Positions 43,954 through 55,369 of a stretch of DNA of 64,000 nt are shown piece by piece. The notes below the pieces were generated by a model. That model ran no database searches, was not told the origin of the DNA, and worked only from the letters and a program-made list of their open reading frames with translations. The position numbers and the translations under genes were made by a program. Each line of letters begins with the position of its first letter. The stretch's first letter is position 1. The stretch comes from Polyangiaceae bacterium (GTDB taxonomy: Bacteria; Myxococcota_A; Polyangia; Polyangiales; Polyangiaceae), in contig JAICQQ010000006.1 of assembly GCA_025937785.1 (NCBI GenBank), positions 37,972 through 101,971 of the forward strand, written 5' to 3'.

Positions 43954-45708
43954 TCAACCGAGCAGCTCGTCGACCTGGCCCGTGATGGCTTCCCACTTGC
44001 GTTCGACATCGTTCTTGAAGGCGATGACGATGAACACCAAGAGCACCGCCATGCCCATGATGTGAGCCACCTCCCGTACGCGCATCGGCAACGGACGCCG
44101 CATTACCCCCTCGAGAATGAAGAACATCACGTGGCCACCGTCGAGCACGGGAATCGGCAATAAATTGAGCAGGCCCAGGTTGATGCTGATCAACGCGGTG
44201 ACCCAAATGAAGTAGTCGACGCCACGGCGGCCCGCCTCCCCTGCGAGTTCGTAGATCGTGATGGGTCCCGACAAAGTCGAAAAGCTGATGCGCCCTTGCG
44301 CCAAGCGCACCATCGAGATCATCACGAAGCGCGTGACATCGACTGTCTCTTCGATGGCCTTCTCGAAGGCGTAGCGGATCGGCGTCGGATGCTCGACGCG
44401 CTCTTCCGAAGCCAGCGGCAACCACTGCTGCGCCGAACCGCTCGGACAGTTCTGGAGGCCCTTGGCGACGCGATCGGCCCAAGATCCGCAAGGCAACACG
44501 TAGCGCCGGCTCTTCTGCCCGTTCTCGTTCGTGAAATCTTCGCGACGGATGATGAACCTGCCCGCTGTCTTGCGTCCGTCGCGTGCCGCCAGATACTCGA
44601 TGGTGTGCGATGCGTCTTTGTTGGCGTCGAGCATTTGGTGAAACACCGACCAGGCGGGCAACTTGACGCCGTCGAGTGTCAAGATGCGCGCACCCGGGCT
44701 CAAGCCCACCTCGTCGAGGTAGGTGTCCTTGGGCACGTGCGCCACGTAGAGGTCGGCGCTTTCGATCCCGACGCGCTCGAGCAGCGTCGCGCCATCGGGG
44801 GCGGGTGTCAGAGCCACCACGCCTGACTCGTAGACGGCCATATTGACCAAGCCTCCGGAGTCGGCGCCCTCGACGTCCAAGGCACCTTCGACGGACACCG
44901 GCCTGAGGTAGGTGACCGGTACGGTGACCTCGCGATTGTCCACGAAAGCGCGATCGAGGTCCATGAAGCGCTCGACCTCGCGCCCGGCCACGTGGGTCAC
45001 CACGTCGAACGTGCGCAGACCTGCGCGATACGCGGGTGAATCTGGGCTGGGCACGCCGATCACCGGGGCGGGCGCCCGGGGTTGGATGCCCACCTCTCCC
45101 ACGTGCTCGACGATGTCGAGCTGCAGGCGGCGCACCGTGTCTTTGGCCACCATCTCGACGTCGATGTGCTTGTTGTCCCGAAACACCTTGAACGTGACTG
45201 TCTGCTCCGGATGCTTCGCGACGATGCGCTTCAGTTCGTCGAACGTCCCGATCTCACGGCCGTTGACGGCCATCACCCGATCGCCGGGCTTCAGCTTACC
45301 GTCTGCAGGATAGCCAGGCAGCACGACGCCCACCGTCGGCGGCAGGAAGGGCCCCGCGGTGACGAACACCGAGAAGTACAGGATGACCGGAAACACCAAA
45401 TTCATCACGGGGCCCGCGAGCACCACGATCAGGCGCTTGTAGAGCGGCAAGCTCTCGAAGGTGCGCTGGCGATCCTCGGGCGGCACGTAGTCGCTCTTCG
45501 AAGCCTCGAGCATCTTGACGTAGCCGCCGAGCGGCAGCAGCGAGATGCAGTATTCGGTCTCGCGACCGCGAAGCCTGAGCACCTTCGGACCGAAGCCGAG
45601 GCTGAACGTCAGCACCTTCACGCCGAACGCCTTGGCGAACATGAAATGGCCGAGTTCGTGAACGAAGATCAGCGTGCTGACTAGTATGATGAAGTAAAGG
45701 AGATCCAT
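43954..45708 (-). CDS. rseP: Site-2 protease RseP, with three PDZ-like domains
   Basis: 584 residues from ATG 45708, longer than the 450 of E. coli RseP. The metalloprotease site is FVHELGHFMFAK (HExxH) and the third ligand is in LLPIPVLDGGHVMFF (LDG). Between the helices are periplasmic PDZ-like repeats: GKLKPGDRVMAVNGREI, PAYRAGLRTFDVVTHVAGRE and LSPGARILTLDGVKLPAW, so three where two are usual. RseP cleaves anti-sigma factors and leftover signal peptides in the inner membrane. The signal at the start (MDLLYFIILVSTLIFVHE) fits the family start exactly; the earlier in-frame start is discounted. rsmB follows after 2 bases. Confidence 0.92.
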   Translation of the reverse strand: MDLLYFIILVSTLIFVHELGHFMFAKAFGVKVLTFSLGFGPKVLRLRGRETEYCISLLPLGGYVKMLEASKSDYVPPEDRQRTFESLPLYKRLIVVLAGPVMNLVFPVILYFSVFVTAGPFLPPTVGVVLPGYPADGKLKPGDRVMAVNGREIGTFDELKRIVAKHPEQTVTFKVFRDNKHIDVEMVAKDTVRRLQLDIVEHVGEVGIQPRAPAPVIGVPSPDSPAYRAGLRTFDVVTHVAGREVERFMDLDRAFVDNREVTVPVTYLRPVSVEGALDVEGADSGGLVNMAVYESGVVALTPAPDGATLLERVGIESADLYVAHVPKDTYLDEVGLSPGARILTLDGVKLPAWSVFHQMLDANKDASHTIEYLAARDGRKTAGRFIIRREDFTNENGQKSRRYVLPCGSWADRVAKGLQNCPSGSAQQWLPLASEERVEHPTPIRYAFEKAIEETVDVTRFVMISMVRLAQGRISFSTLSGPITIYELAGEAGRRGVDYFIWVTALISINLGLLNLLPIPVLDGGHVMFFILEGVMRRPLPMRVREVAHIMGMAVLLVFIVIAFKNDVERKWEAITGQVDELLG

Positions 45709-45785
45709 GCAGAAGCGCGGGTTGCCGTCCCCTAGCGGCGTCGGGGAGCCTAGCATGCGAATCAAAACGCGGGTAGCGTGTGGAA

Positions 45786-46289
45786 ATGACGGAAAAAGCC
45801 CCAAAACCGAAGGCCGCATCGCGCGTCACGCTCACGCAGCTGATGGTCCCGCACCACGCCAACGCCCTCGGGCACGTCCACGGCGGCGTCATCATGAGGA
45901 TGGTCGACGAGACGGCGGCGATCGCGGCGATGCGCCACGCCCACCGTCCCTGCGTGACCGTCGCGATCGACTCGATGACGTTTCGAGAGCGTGTCGAGGT
46001 CGGTGAGCTGGTGAGCTGCACGGCGATGGTGAACTACGTTGGCCGCTCGTCGATGGAGGTGGGCGTCAAGGTGTCGGCAGAGAACCCAATCACCGGCGAG
46101 ACCACGCACACCAACTCTGCCTATCTGGTGTTCGTGGCACTGGGCGAAGACGATCGCCCGTGCACCGTTCCCGAGTTGACGTTAGAGAGCGATGATGACA
46201 GGCGCCGCTTCGAAGAAGGCGAAGAGCGACAGCAGTACCGACTCGCTCAACGTCAGAAGCGAGCACGCAGCACACGCGACGAACCGTAA
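45786..46289 (+). CDS. Acyl-CoA thioesterase, hotdog fold (YciA-like)
   Basis: 167 residues from ATG 45786; a GTG two codons earlier is an equal alternative. The hotdog signature is LMVPHHANALGHVHGGVIMR with the catalytic Asp/Asn region MVDETAAIAAMRHA, then VTVAIDSMTFRERVEVGE and a MEVGVKVSAENPITGE strand, as in YciA/BACH. The last 35 residues are a charged tail (DDDRRRFEEGEERQQYRLAQRQ). It hydrolyses acyl-CoA in the cytoplasm. It is divergent from rseP. Confidence 0.88.
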   Translation: MTEKAPKPKAASRVTLTQLMVPHHANALGHVHGGVIMRMVDETAAIAAMRHAHRPCVTVAIDSMTFRERVEVGELVSCTAMVNYVGRSSMEVGVKVSAENPITGETTHTNSAYLVFVALGEDDRPCTVPELTLESDDDRRRFEEGEERQQYRLAQRQKRARSTRDEP

Positions 46290-46505
46290 CCCCGCAGCCG
46301 CCCAAGCCGGCTTGCAAGCGGAGCAGCGCGCGGTTTCAGCCGGTCACGCCCGCTGCGCAGGCGGGCCAGGCCTCGGCAGCGGCGCCCTACTCACCATCCA
46401 CTCATGCCTTGGCGAGCGGTGATCGCGCGGGGAGGCGCCACGGCTCTGCGGGCGGAACGCACCGCTCCACCTGTAACTGCGCAATATCATTAATGATTCT
46501 GGAAA

Positions 46506-46874
46506 TCAGCGTCCGCCTCGACTCTTGTTGGAGTGCCACTGGCTCGGGTGCGGCAACGTCGGGTCCTGTTCCCGTTCAGGTCCGCCCACATCACCCGCGG
46601 TCTCGAGCCACTTGTCGCGCCACTCCTGCAGCTGGGCCTGATCGACAGCTCCCTTTTGATCGTCGTCGAAGGTTTGCAGCAGCTGGGACAGGCGCCTACC
46701 GAAGTTCAGGGTCGCCTCGTCCTGCGCGGTCGTTCCGTTGAGCCAGGCCACCCAGCCCTCCAGAAGAGCGCGCTTCTCGTGCGCGGGTCGTGCATCGAAG
46801 CCCTGAAGATCGCGAATGGTGGCCGGCGCCATCCTCAGCCAAGACGAGAGAGCCTTCTGCTCTTTCATGCGCAT
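46506..46874 (-). CDS. Hypothetical protein with an EF-hand-like loop
   Basis: 122 residues; a GAGG ribosome site precedes ATG 46874. No family recognised. Residues around 70-84 read TFDDDQKGAVDQAQL, which has D-x-D-x-x-G-x-V-D like an EF-hand calcium loop, but the final Glu of the loop is Gln. Overall it is helix-rich (KALSSWLRMAPATIRDLQ) with a polar tail. It lies 27 bases after the 46902-47108 ORF on the same strand. Probably soluble and cytoplasmic. Confidence 0.55.
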   Translation of the reverse strand: MRMKEQKALSSWLRMAPATIRDLQGFDARPAHEKRALLEGWVAWLNGTTAQDEATLNFGRRLSQLLQTFDDDQKGAVDQAQLQEWRDKWLETAGDVGGPEREQDPTLPHPSQWHSNKSRGGR

Positions 46875-46901
46875 GACGTACCTCGCTCTCTAACAGCACA
46901 G

Positions 46902-47108
46902 CTATTGCTGCTCATTCGCGTCCTTGTCGTCCTTGGTCCGGCCGTCACGCTGCGAGTGGTCCGACTTCTTGGTCGGGCCCGTGCCCTGTTCGTCTGGCTT
47001 GACCGTTTCCGGGTGGGTACCGACCTTCGGGCGAGCGGCAGGCTGAGACCCGTCGGATTGGCCATTTTGGTGCTTGGGTCGCGCGTCATGCTTCTTTCTG
47101 GTGTCCAT
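46902..47108 (-). CDS. Small hydrophilic hypothetical protein
   Basis: 68 residues from ATG 47108, highly charged and disordered (MDTRKKHDARPKHQNGQSDG, ending DDKDANEQQ). The frame can be extended upstream, but the extra part looks non-coding. Its extreme polarity and lack of any fold motif make function unclear; a small stress or DNA-associated protein is one guess. The next ORF at 46506-46874 may be in the same transcript. Confidence 0.4.
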   Translation of the reverse strand: MDTRKKHDARPKHQNGQSDGSQPAARPKVGTHPETVKPDEQGTGPTKKSDHSQRDGRTKDDKDANEQQ

Positions 47109-47329
47109 ACCGAGGCACGAGCAAGCGGCGTGCCGGCTCCCAAAGAGCGCGCGGTGCAGCTTGCGACCCTGGCTGCCGCGTAGCCAAATCGCTCGTCCGG
47201 GACAAGTTGACGCACCGCGCGCCGCTAGATGACTTCCACCTGCGTGACTGCGCGCGACGCCCGCCCGGGCGCAGACCTGCGTTCGCGAAGGGAAGCGCCG
47301 CACCACCTGCTTCGTGGCGAGCGGTGGGT

Positions 47330-48574
47330 TCAGATCGGATGCTCGAGCCTACGCGACTTGGGCGACCGAAGCGGTAACGTGCCGCGCCCCTCGACGGGTG
47401 GCACCCGCGCGAAGGCTGCGCGCGAGAGTCCCGACAGGCCCAGCTCGAGCCGCCGCTTCAGGAACGGTAGCGCCCCGATGGCACGCAGCAGCACGTTGCG
47501 CAGCAGGCGCTTCAGCGGACCGTGCACGGTAGCGAACGCGGTCAGACGGTCCGCGAGCCCGAGCACCTCTGCGGCGGCGGGGCGCCGCAAGCCGCCGTAA
47601 TCATCGAGCGCGGCGGCTTCACGCACACCCGACACGACGTCCGCCAGCAACTGCCCGAGTACGATCGCGTCCTCGATGCCGGTGTTCATGCCCTGACCAC
47701 CCGCCGGGCTGTGCACGTGCGCGGCGTCGCCCATGAGCAACAGCCGTCCGCTGCGATAGGACTGCGCGAGCCGATGGTGCACCCGGAAGCGCGAGCTCCA
47801 GGTCACGTCGAGCACGCGCGACGGGCGGCGAGCCGGGCCGCGCGTGTCGAGCAACCTCTGGATGTCGGCCGCGCCGGGCTTCTCGGGCGCGCCGTCGAGC
47901 GTCGCGACCACGCGGAAGCTGCCGTCGGGCAGCGGCGCAACCACCACCAGCCCTTCCGGCGAGAAGAAGAGCGAAACTTCATCCGGCGCGGGAGCGCGAT
48001 CGAGGTGGACGTCGGCGAGGACGAAAGACTCCTCGTAGCTCGCACCCTCGAACTCGATGCCGGCCGCGGCGCGCACCAGACTGTGCATGCCGTCGCCGCC
48101 CACCACCCACTTCGCCGCGATCACCCGCTGTTCGCCGTTGCTCATGACCGTCACGTGCACGCCTTCCGGCCCCTGCTCGACCCCGGTCGCAGTGACGCCA
48201 CGCCAAACGCTGCCGCCGAGCTCCGCAATACGCTCCGCCAGCACCTGTTCGGTGAGGTGCTGCGGCAACATGAGCAAGTACGGGTACGAGGATGGCAAGT
48301 GTCCGAAGCGCAGCTTTAGGAGAGGCCGGTCCCGGTCTCGAATGGCGAACGCGTCGAGCTTCAGGCCGTTCGCCGTCAGGCGATCGGCGACGCCCAGCCC
48401 GCGCAGCGATTCGAGGGTCTGTGCGTGGATCACTGCGGCCCGGGAGGTATTCTGCCCTTGCTCGAGCCGATCGACGAGCAAGTGGCGCACGCCGCGCTGG
48501 TGAAGTGCGATCGACAGAGCGAGACCGGTCGGTCCGGCGCCAATGATGAGAACGTCCGTTGCTGCATGGGTCAT
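47330..48574 (-). CDS. FAD-dependent monooxygenase, aromatic-hydroxylase type
   Basis: 414 residues from ATG 48574, which has an excellent AAAGGAGG site. The p-hydroxybenzoate-hydroxylase fold is complete: VLIIGAGPTGLALSIALHQRG (ADP-binding), VVGGDGMHSLVR (DG motif) and LLMGDAAHVHSPAGGQGMNTG (GD motif for the FAD ribityl). The substrate is likely an aromatic or polyketide. It is divergent from the TetR gene at 48662, whose two operators lie in the shared 87-base gap; one sits next to this gene's ribosome site. So the enzyme is probably induced by the TetR ligand, perhaps a toxic aromatic or antibiotic, as in TetX-like systems (inference). Confidence 0.86.
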   Translation of the reverse strand: MTHAATDVLIIGAGPTGLALSIALHQRGVRHLLVDRLEQGQNTSRAAVIHAQTLESLRGLGVADRLTANGLKLDAFAIRDRDRPLLKLRFGHLPSSYPYLLMLPQHLTEQVLAERIAELGGSVWRGVTATGVEQGPEGVHVTVMSNGEQRVIAAKWVVGGDGMHSLVRAAAGIEFEGASYEESFVLADVHLDRAPAPDEVSLFFSPEGLVVVAPLPDGSFRVVATLDGAPEKPGAADIQRLLDTRGPARRPSRVLDVTWSSRFRVHHRLAQSYRSGRLLLMGDAAHVHSPAGGQGMNTGIEDAIVLGQLLADVVSGVREAAALDDYGGLRRPAAAEVLGLADRLTAFATVHGPLKRLLRNVLLRAIGALPFLKRRLELGLSGLSRAAFARVPPVEGRGTLPLRSPKSRRLEHPI

Positions 48575-48587
48575 ACAGCCTCCTTTT

Positions 48588-48603
48588 GTCAACACCTGTT
48601 GAC
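48588..48603. promoter_or_regulatory. TetR operator 1: GTCAAC-N4-GTTGAC
   Basis: A perfect 6-bp inverted pair (GTCAAC, spacer acct, GTTGAC) just upstream of the monooxygenase ribosome site. The flanks (TTT before, TTT after) are also found at operator 2, supporting one binding protein. Binding here would block the leftward promoter, whose -10-like ATTAAA abuts it. Confidence 0.75.
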
Positions 48604-48654
48604 TTTAATGAGCCCGCGACTTGCGTTTGTCAACGTTCGTTGGCAAACTATCTG
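48604..48654. promoter_or_regulatory. Divergent promoters of the monooxygenase and TetR genes
   Basis: Leftward: TTGACA (plus-strand TGTCAA, 48628-48633), an 18-base gap, then ATTAAA (plus-strand TTTAAT, 48604-48609). Rightward: TTGTCA (48627-48632), a 16-base gap, TATCTG (48649-48654). The two -35 elements overlap within operator 2, so one bound repressor could shut off both genes. Assignments are by eye. Confidence 0.45.
48626..48647. promoter_or_regulatory. TetR operator 2: TTTGTCAACG-tt-CGTTGGCAAA
   Basis: A 22-base palindrome with 10-base arms and one mismatch, containing the same GTCAAC core as operator 1, 41 bases further right. It covers both putative -35 elements and lies 15 bases before the TetR start codon, as expected for autorepression. 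Confidence 0.78.
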
Positions 48655-48661
48655 TATCATC

Positions 48662-49240
48662 ATGAAACCTGCTAAGAAATCCGATCGCACAAAGGAGGCG
48701 ATCTTGGCCGCCGCCCGCCTCTTGTTCGCCAAGCAGGGTTACGAGCGCACGACCGTGCGTGAGGTGGCGGAGCGCGCCCGCATCGATCCCGCGATGGTGA
48801 TTCGATACTTTGGCAGCAAGGACGGTCTGTTTGCGCGCGCGGCCTCGATCGATCTCGAACTGCCCTCACCTGCAGCCGTGGATCCGAACCAGATCGGACG
48901 CCGAATCATCGAGCACTTCCTCGAGATCTGGGAGGGTGACAGGAGCAAACAGGGCATGACCGTCCTGCTACGTTCCGCGTTATCGAACACGTTCGCCGCC
49001 ACCAAGATGCGCGAGGCCTTCCTCGAGCAAGTCATGCCCTTCATCGCCGCAGTGGGCGAAGAAGCGACCGCACCTCGTCGTGCCGGCCTGGTCTCGAGCC
49101 AGCTCCTGGGCCTAGCAGTCTGCCGTTACGTCCTAAAGCTGCCCCCAGTCGTCGCGCTCTCACGCGAAGACATCATCGCTTCGCTCGGGCCCACATTGCA
49201 GCGCTACGTCTTGGATTCCACCTCCGAGCCCGATGAGTAG
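48662..49240 (+). CDS. TetR-family repressor, probable regulator of the monooxygenase
   Basis: 192 residues from ATG 48662; longer in-frame starts would run through the operators. The helix-turn-helix is in KEAILAAARLLFAKQGYERT, TVREVAERARIDPAMVIRYF with GSKDGLFARA, the TetR_N signature. The C-terminal helices (residues 70-185) form the ligand pocket and contain few polar residues (LLRSALSNTFAATKMREAF, LLGLAVCRYVLKLPPVVAL), as in the TetR_C_33-type group. Two matching palindromes upstream imply it represses itself and the divergent monooxygenase. Confidence 0.88.
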   Translation: MKPAKKSDRTKEAILAAARLLFAKQGYERTTVREVAERARIDPAMVIRYFGSKDGLFARAASIDLELPSPAAVDPNQIGRRIIEHFLEIWEGDRSKQGMTVLLRSALSNTFAATKMREAFLEQVMPFIAAVGEEATAPRRAGLVSSQLLGLAVCRYVLKLPPVVALSREDIIASLGPTLQRYVLDSTSEPDE

Positions 49241-49335
49241 CTGCCCGTTTCTGGCCAAGCCGGGTTATAAGCAGCCGGGCGTCCCGAGTCGTGGGCGCGC
49301 CATCGTATTGCTGATCGACCGGAAAGGAGCCTCCC

Positions 49336-49746
49336 ATGAAGCGCACTTACCACGGCAGTTGCCACTGCAAGGCCGTCACCTACGAGGTGGATATCGATAT
49401 TTCTCAGGGCACCGGCAAGTGCAATTGCACCTATTGCTGGAAGATGCGCAACTGGAGCGCGCAAGTGCAGCCGAGCGATTTCCGCCTGCTCACGGGTGCG
49501 GACGTGCTCGGCGACTACAGCAAGTCGGGTGACTGGGGTGAGGGGCACCACCGGTTTTGCACCCGCTGCGGCGTGAACACTCACGGGCACGGACGCATCG
49601 TCGCGATGGGCGGCGAGTACGTCGGGGTGCAGCTCTCGACGCTGGACGACCTGCCGCTGAATGAACTCATCGCCGCACCGGTGCACTGCGCCGATGGGCT
49701 ACAGAACAACTGGATGAATAGCCCGGAAGAGACCCGTCACTTGTGA
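49336..49746 (+). CDS. GFA / CENP-V-fold zinc protein
   Basis: 136 residues with a strong GGAAAGGAG site. Cys motifs typical of the glutathione-dependent formaldehyde-activating (GFA) family: GSCHCKAVTYEVD, KCNCTYCWK and HRFCTRCGVNTHG. These bind two zinc ions in the Mss4-like fold. Family members act as S-hydroxymethyl-glutathione synthases or have unknown roles; the sequence gives no clear substrate. It may be in the TetR transcript (95-base gap, same strand). Confidence 0.87.
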   Translation: MKRTYHGSCHCKAVTYEVDIDISQGTGKCNCTYCWKMRNWSAQVQPSDFRLLTGADVLGDYSKSGDWGEGHHRFCTRCGVNTHGHGRIVAMGGEYVGVQLSTLDDLPLNELIAAPVHCADGLQNNWMNSPEETRHL

Positions 49747-49768
49747 CGTGCGACGCAACGCATCCGCG

Positions 49769-50431
49769 TCACGCCGCCGCTTGCTTCCACTGATCGCAGG
49801 CGGATTGGCACAGCTCGAGTGCGTCGAGCCGGACCTCGCCGTTCGCGGTCGCCGTGTGACACGCCTGGGCCACGATGCCATGCGCCATCACGCGCGCGAG
49901 CCTCGTGGCCTGCACCGCGTCGACGCCTTGCTTCAAGCGCCCCTGCTGGCGATCGCGTTCGATGCGTTTGCTCACCAGTGCGTCGATCTCGCAGGTGCGG
50001 CGGTGACTGTCGGCTTCGAGCAAGCGGCTCGAGATGCCGAGCACCTGCGGCCACACGTAGCGCAGCCGAAACTTGTCGAGGTCGCTCAGGTAGTGCACCA
50101 CGTAGGCGTTGAGGAGCACCTCGAGCGCGCCCAGGCCACCGGCATCGGCGGCGAGCGCCTGCTGCAGCTTCTGCGCCTCTTCGAACTCGGCGTCGACGGC
50201 GAGTTCGAAGATGAGCTCTTCCTTGGACTCGAAGTAGTAGTACACCGCAGGCTTGCTCACGTCCGCGGCCTTTGCCACCGCATTGACGCTGAAGTTCTGA
50301 ATGCCCTCGCGCGCTAGAATCGAGCGAGCTGCATCCAAGATTGCCCGTCGCCGGTGCTCGTGCCGTCGCTCCTTGCGCTCCAGGCGCCGTTTCTGCGCCG
50401 CCCCATCGTCCACCGTCAGAGTCATAGCCAT
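49769..50431 (-). CDS. TetR-family regulator
   Basis: 220 residues from ATG 50431, preceded by GGAG six bases upstream. The N-terminal basic stretch (KRRLERKERRHEHRRR) leads into the HTH: RAILDAARSILAREGIQNF, SVNAVAKAADVSKPAVYYYF and ESKEELIFELA. The C-terminal domain holds HYLSDLDKFRLRYVWPQVLG. The target genes are not evident; it is convergent with the GFA gene (22-base gap). No palindrome like the 48588 operator was noticed at its start. Confidence 0.86.
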   Translation of the reverse strand: MAMTLTVDDGAAQKRRLERKERRHEHRRRAILDAARSILAREGIQNFSVNAVAKAADVSKPAVYYYFESKEELIFELAVDAEFEEAQKLQQALAADAGGLGALEVLLNAYVVHYLSDLDKFRLRYVWPQVLGISSRLLEADSHRRTCEIDALVSKRIERDRQQGRLKQGVDAVQATRLARVMAHGIVAQACHTATANGEVRLDALELCQSACDQWKQAAA

Positions 50432-50835
50432 CCCAATCTCCAAGATTCAAGCCCGGGCCAATGCCTGCGCCTGCGTGTTGGTCCTACGTCGCAGCGCTGG
50501 CATCCCTCCCCGCGGCGTGCGATTTTTTCGCCGCGGCGTTGCGCTCATCCCCGACGGACACGCGAGGTCGCAGGAATATTGGGGTTTCTTTGCGGGGCCT
50601 CGGGGAATATGATGGCCGAGGTCGCTGTTGCGCCGACTGACCAGCGGTTCCAAAGTCTTGGGGTCCGTGACACTCAAACTGGAATCTGGCCCCCAAAACA
50701 AGACGCTTTCCGGGCGGGTAGTGGTGGCAACGCTGGGCTTCAGGCATTAGCTTCCCGCTTCGACTCGTCGGCCGTCGCCGTCGAATCCACGGACCGTGAG
50801 CACACGCTCCGCAGTACTTCAGAACAGGCGAAAAT
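50432..50835. other. Gap between divergent TetR and secA, with a GC hairpin
   Basis: 404 bases without a convincing gene. CCGCGGCG (50510-50517) and CGCCGCGG (50529-50536) are a perfect 8-bp inverted pair around an 11-base T-rich loop (tgcgatttttt). The secA promoter should lie in the right half, but no confident -35/-10 pair was found. Open frames here are shadows of the GC-rich composition. Confidence 0.45.
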
Positions 50836-53934
<3,099 letters not shown>

Positions 53935-54020
53935 CGCCCCCTCACTCAGAACCGGCGCATCTATCCCTCCGCATCCAACGCCGTCGTTGGCTCCGGAGCA
54001 GGGCCACCAGAAGCGTTACT

Positions 54021-54267
54021 TTGCCGCCAAGACGCCAAGCAACGCCAAGCAACGCCAAGATTTTTCTTCATTTTCGCTAGCTCTGAACCCGGTGAGTTCA
54101 GACACACGCTGGTGCGCCTGCAAGGCTGGGTTCCCTGGCTAGGTTGCACATGAAGCCGCAATTGACCTGGTCGCTCATTGCGGGCGAAGCGTGGTCCATG
54201 CGGCGGCGCAACTGCGAACACATTTTTCGAAAGCTTGGCGAGGCTTGGCGATCTTGGTGTCGTGGCG
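54021..54267. repeat. Inverted-repeat element with CGCCAAG direct repeats at each end
   Basis: The left end (54021-54066) reads CCGCCAAGACGCCAAGCAA, then two more CGCCAAG units, then ATTTTTC. The right end (54222-54267) is its imperfect inverted copy: TTTTTCGAAAGCTTGGCGAG, then GCTTGGCGATCTTGGTGTCG, then TGGCGG. About 155 bases lie between, including CTGAAC/GTTCAG arms. With about 45-base ends, CCGCC termini and no transposase it looks like a miniature inverted-repeat element or a large RNA hairpin. It sits between secA and the Gld-like operon. Confidence 0.6.
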
Positions 54268-54309
54268 GTTCCTGATCGTCGCAGGTGGGAGTCGGTGGAA
54301 GGCTGAGTG

Positions 54310-54350
54310 ATGGCGGATGGCGGATGGCGGATGGCGGATGGCGGATGGCG
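54310..54350. repeat. 7-bp tandem repeat ATGGCGG
   Basis: ATGGCGG is repeated almost six times in 41 bases, directly before the ABC transporter gene. The unit is not a multiple of three, so reading frames change along it; the frame that starts inside it is not used as the start of the ATPase. Its length could vary by slippage and affect spacing of the promoter of the Gld-like operon. Confidence 0.85.
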
Positions 54351-54394
54351 CGAGAGTAGCCAGTCAGCGCGCGAGCCGCTACGCTCAGCGGCGC

Positions 54395-55369
54395 GTGATC
54401 GAGGTAGAGCAGCTGACGAAGAACTACGGCACCGTCGCGGCGGTGCGAGGGGTCTCGTTCCAGGTAGGACGCGGTGAAGTCGTGGGTTTCGTCGGCCCCA
54501 ACGGCGCTGGCAAGTCCACCACACTCAGGATCCTCACCGGCTACCTCGGGCCTACTTCGGGCAAAGTGCGCATCGCCGGCTACGACATCTCGAGCGAGCC
54601 GCTCCGCGCCCGGAGCCAGCTCGGTTACATGCCCGAAACCGCGCCGCTCTATCCGGAAATGAGGGTGATCGAATACCTGCGGTTTCGCGCACGTTTGAAG
54701 CGGGTGAGCCCGAAAGACGAGCGGCGCGCCGTGGAGCGCGCGCTGGAACATGCGGGCGTTCGCCACGTGCAGAGCACTCTGGTCGGCAACCTTTCGAAAG
54801 GCTACCGCCAGCGCGTGGCCTTGGCGGACGCGCTGGTCTCGGACCCACCGCTGTTGATCCTGGACGAACCGACGGCAGGCCTCGACCCCAATCAGATCCG
54901 AGAGGTGCGAGCTTTGATCAAGGATCTGAGCTCGACGCGCACCATCCTTTTGTCGACTCACATTCTTTCGGAGGTCGAGGCTACCTGCGACCGGGCTCTG
55001 GTCATCCATCGCGGCAAGTTGGTGCTGGAAGGCCCGCTCGCGACGCTGCGTGACGAGGAGCTGCGCGCCGTGATCAGGGTGCGTGATCCAGAGCAGCGCG
55101 CGCGAGAGACGATGCTCGACATCGACTCGGTAGCAGCAGCCGATGAGCTCGACGTGGAGGGCAAGCTGCGCGTGCTGAGCATTCGTTTGAAACCGCAGCA
55201 GCGCCCGCGTTCGTTCGAACGCGTGGTCGAAGCACTGGTTCGCGCCGGCGTGGGCGTGCAGAGCTTGACCCTCGAAAAGCCGCGGCTCGAGGACATCTTC
55301 TCGGAGCTGACGGAAACCAGCGCGGCGCCGCAACGACGGCACTCGCTGCGACAGGATCCGGCGCCATGA
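54395..55369 (+). CDS. ABC transporter ATPase, GldA-like
   Basis: 324 residues from GTG 54395, the first codon that gives the standard start IEVEQLTKNYGTVAAVRGVS; an ATG at 54317 lies in the 7-bp repeat. Walker A is VGPNGAGKSTTLRIL, the Q-loop follows (YMPETAPLYPEMRVIEYLRF), signature LSKGYRQRVALADALV, Walker B LLILDEPTAGLDPNQ. The C-terminal 90 residues (RARETMLDIDSVAAADEL...) are of the GldA/CcmA type. It powers the permease and GldG-like proteins encoded next, with which it overlaps (ATGA). Confidence 0.92.
   Translation: MIEVEQLTKNYGTVAAVRGVSFQVGRGEVVGFVGPNGAGKSTTLRILTGYLGPTSGKVRIAGYDISSEPLRARSQLGYMPETAPLYPEMRVIEYLRFRARLKRVSPKDERRAVERALEHAGVRHVQSTLVGNLSKGYRQRVALADALVSDPPLLILDEPTAGLDPNQIREVRALIKDLSSTRTILLSTHILSEVEATCDRALVIHRGKLVLEGPLATLRDEELRAVIRVRDPEQRARETMLDIDSVAAADELDVEGKLRVLSIRLKPQQRPRSFERVVEALVRAGVGVQSLTLEKPRLEDIFSELTETSAAPQRRHSLRQDPAP

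Noticed and set aside
46486..46497. ATCATTAATGAT, a perfect 12-base palindrome
   Set aside because: It lies just past the 3' end of a small gene, with no start codon, promoter or second copy noticed nearby; probably chance in a short AT-rich patch.
54317..54394. ATG inside the 7-bp repeat as the start of the ABC ATPase
   Set aside because: It would add MADGGWRMADGARV..., derived from the repeat; family members start at IEVEQLTK, matching GTG 54395.
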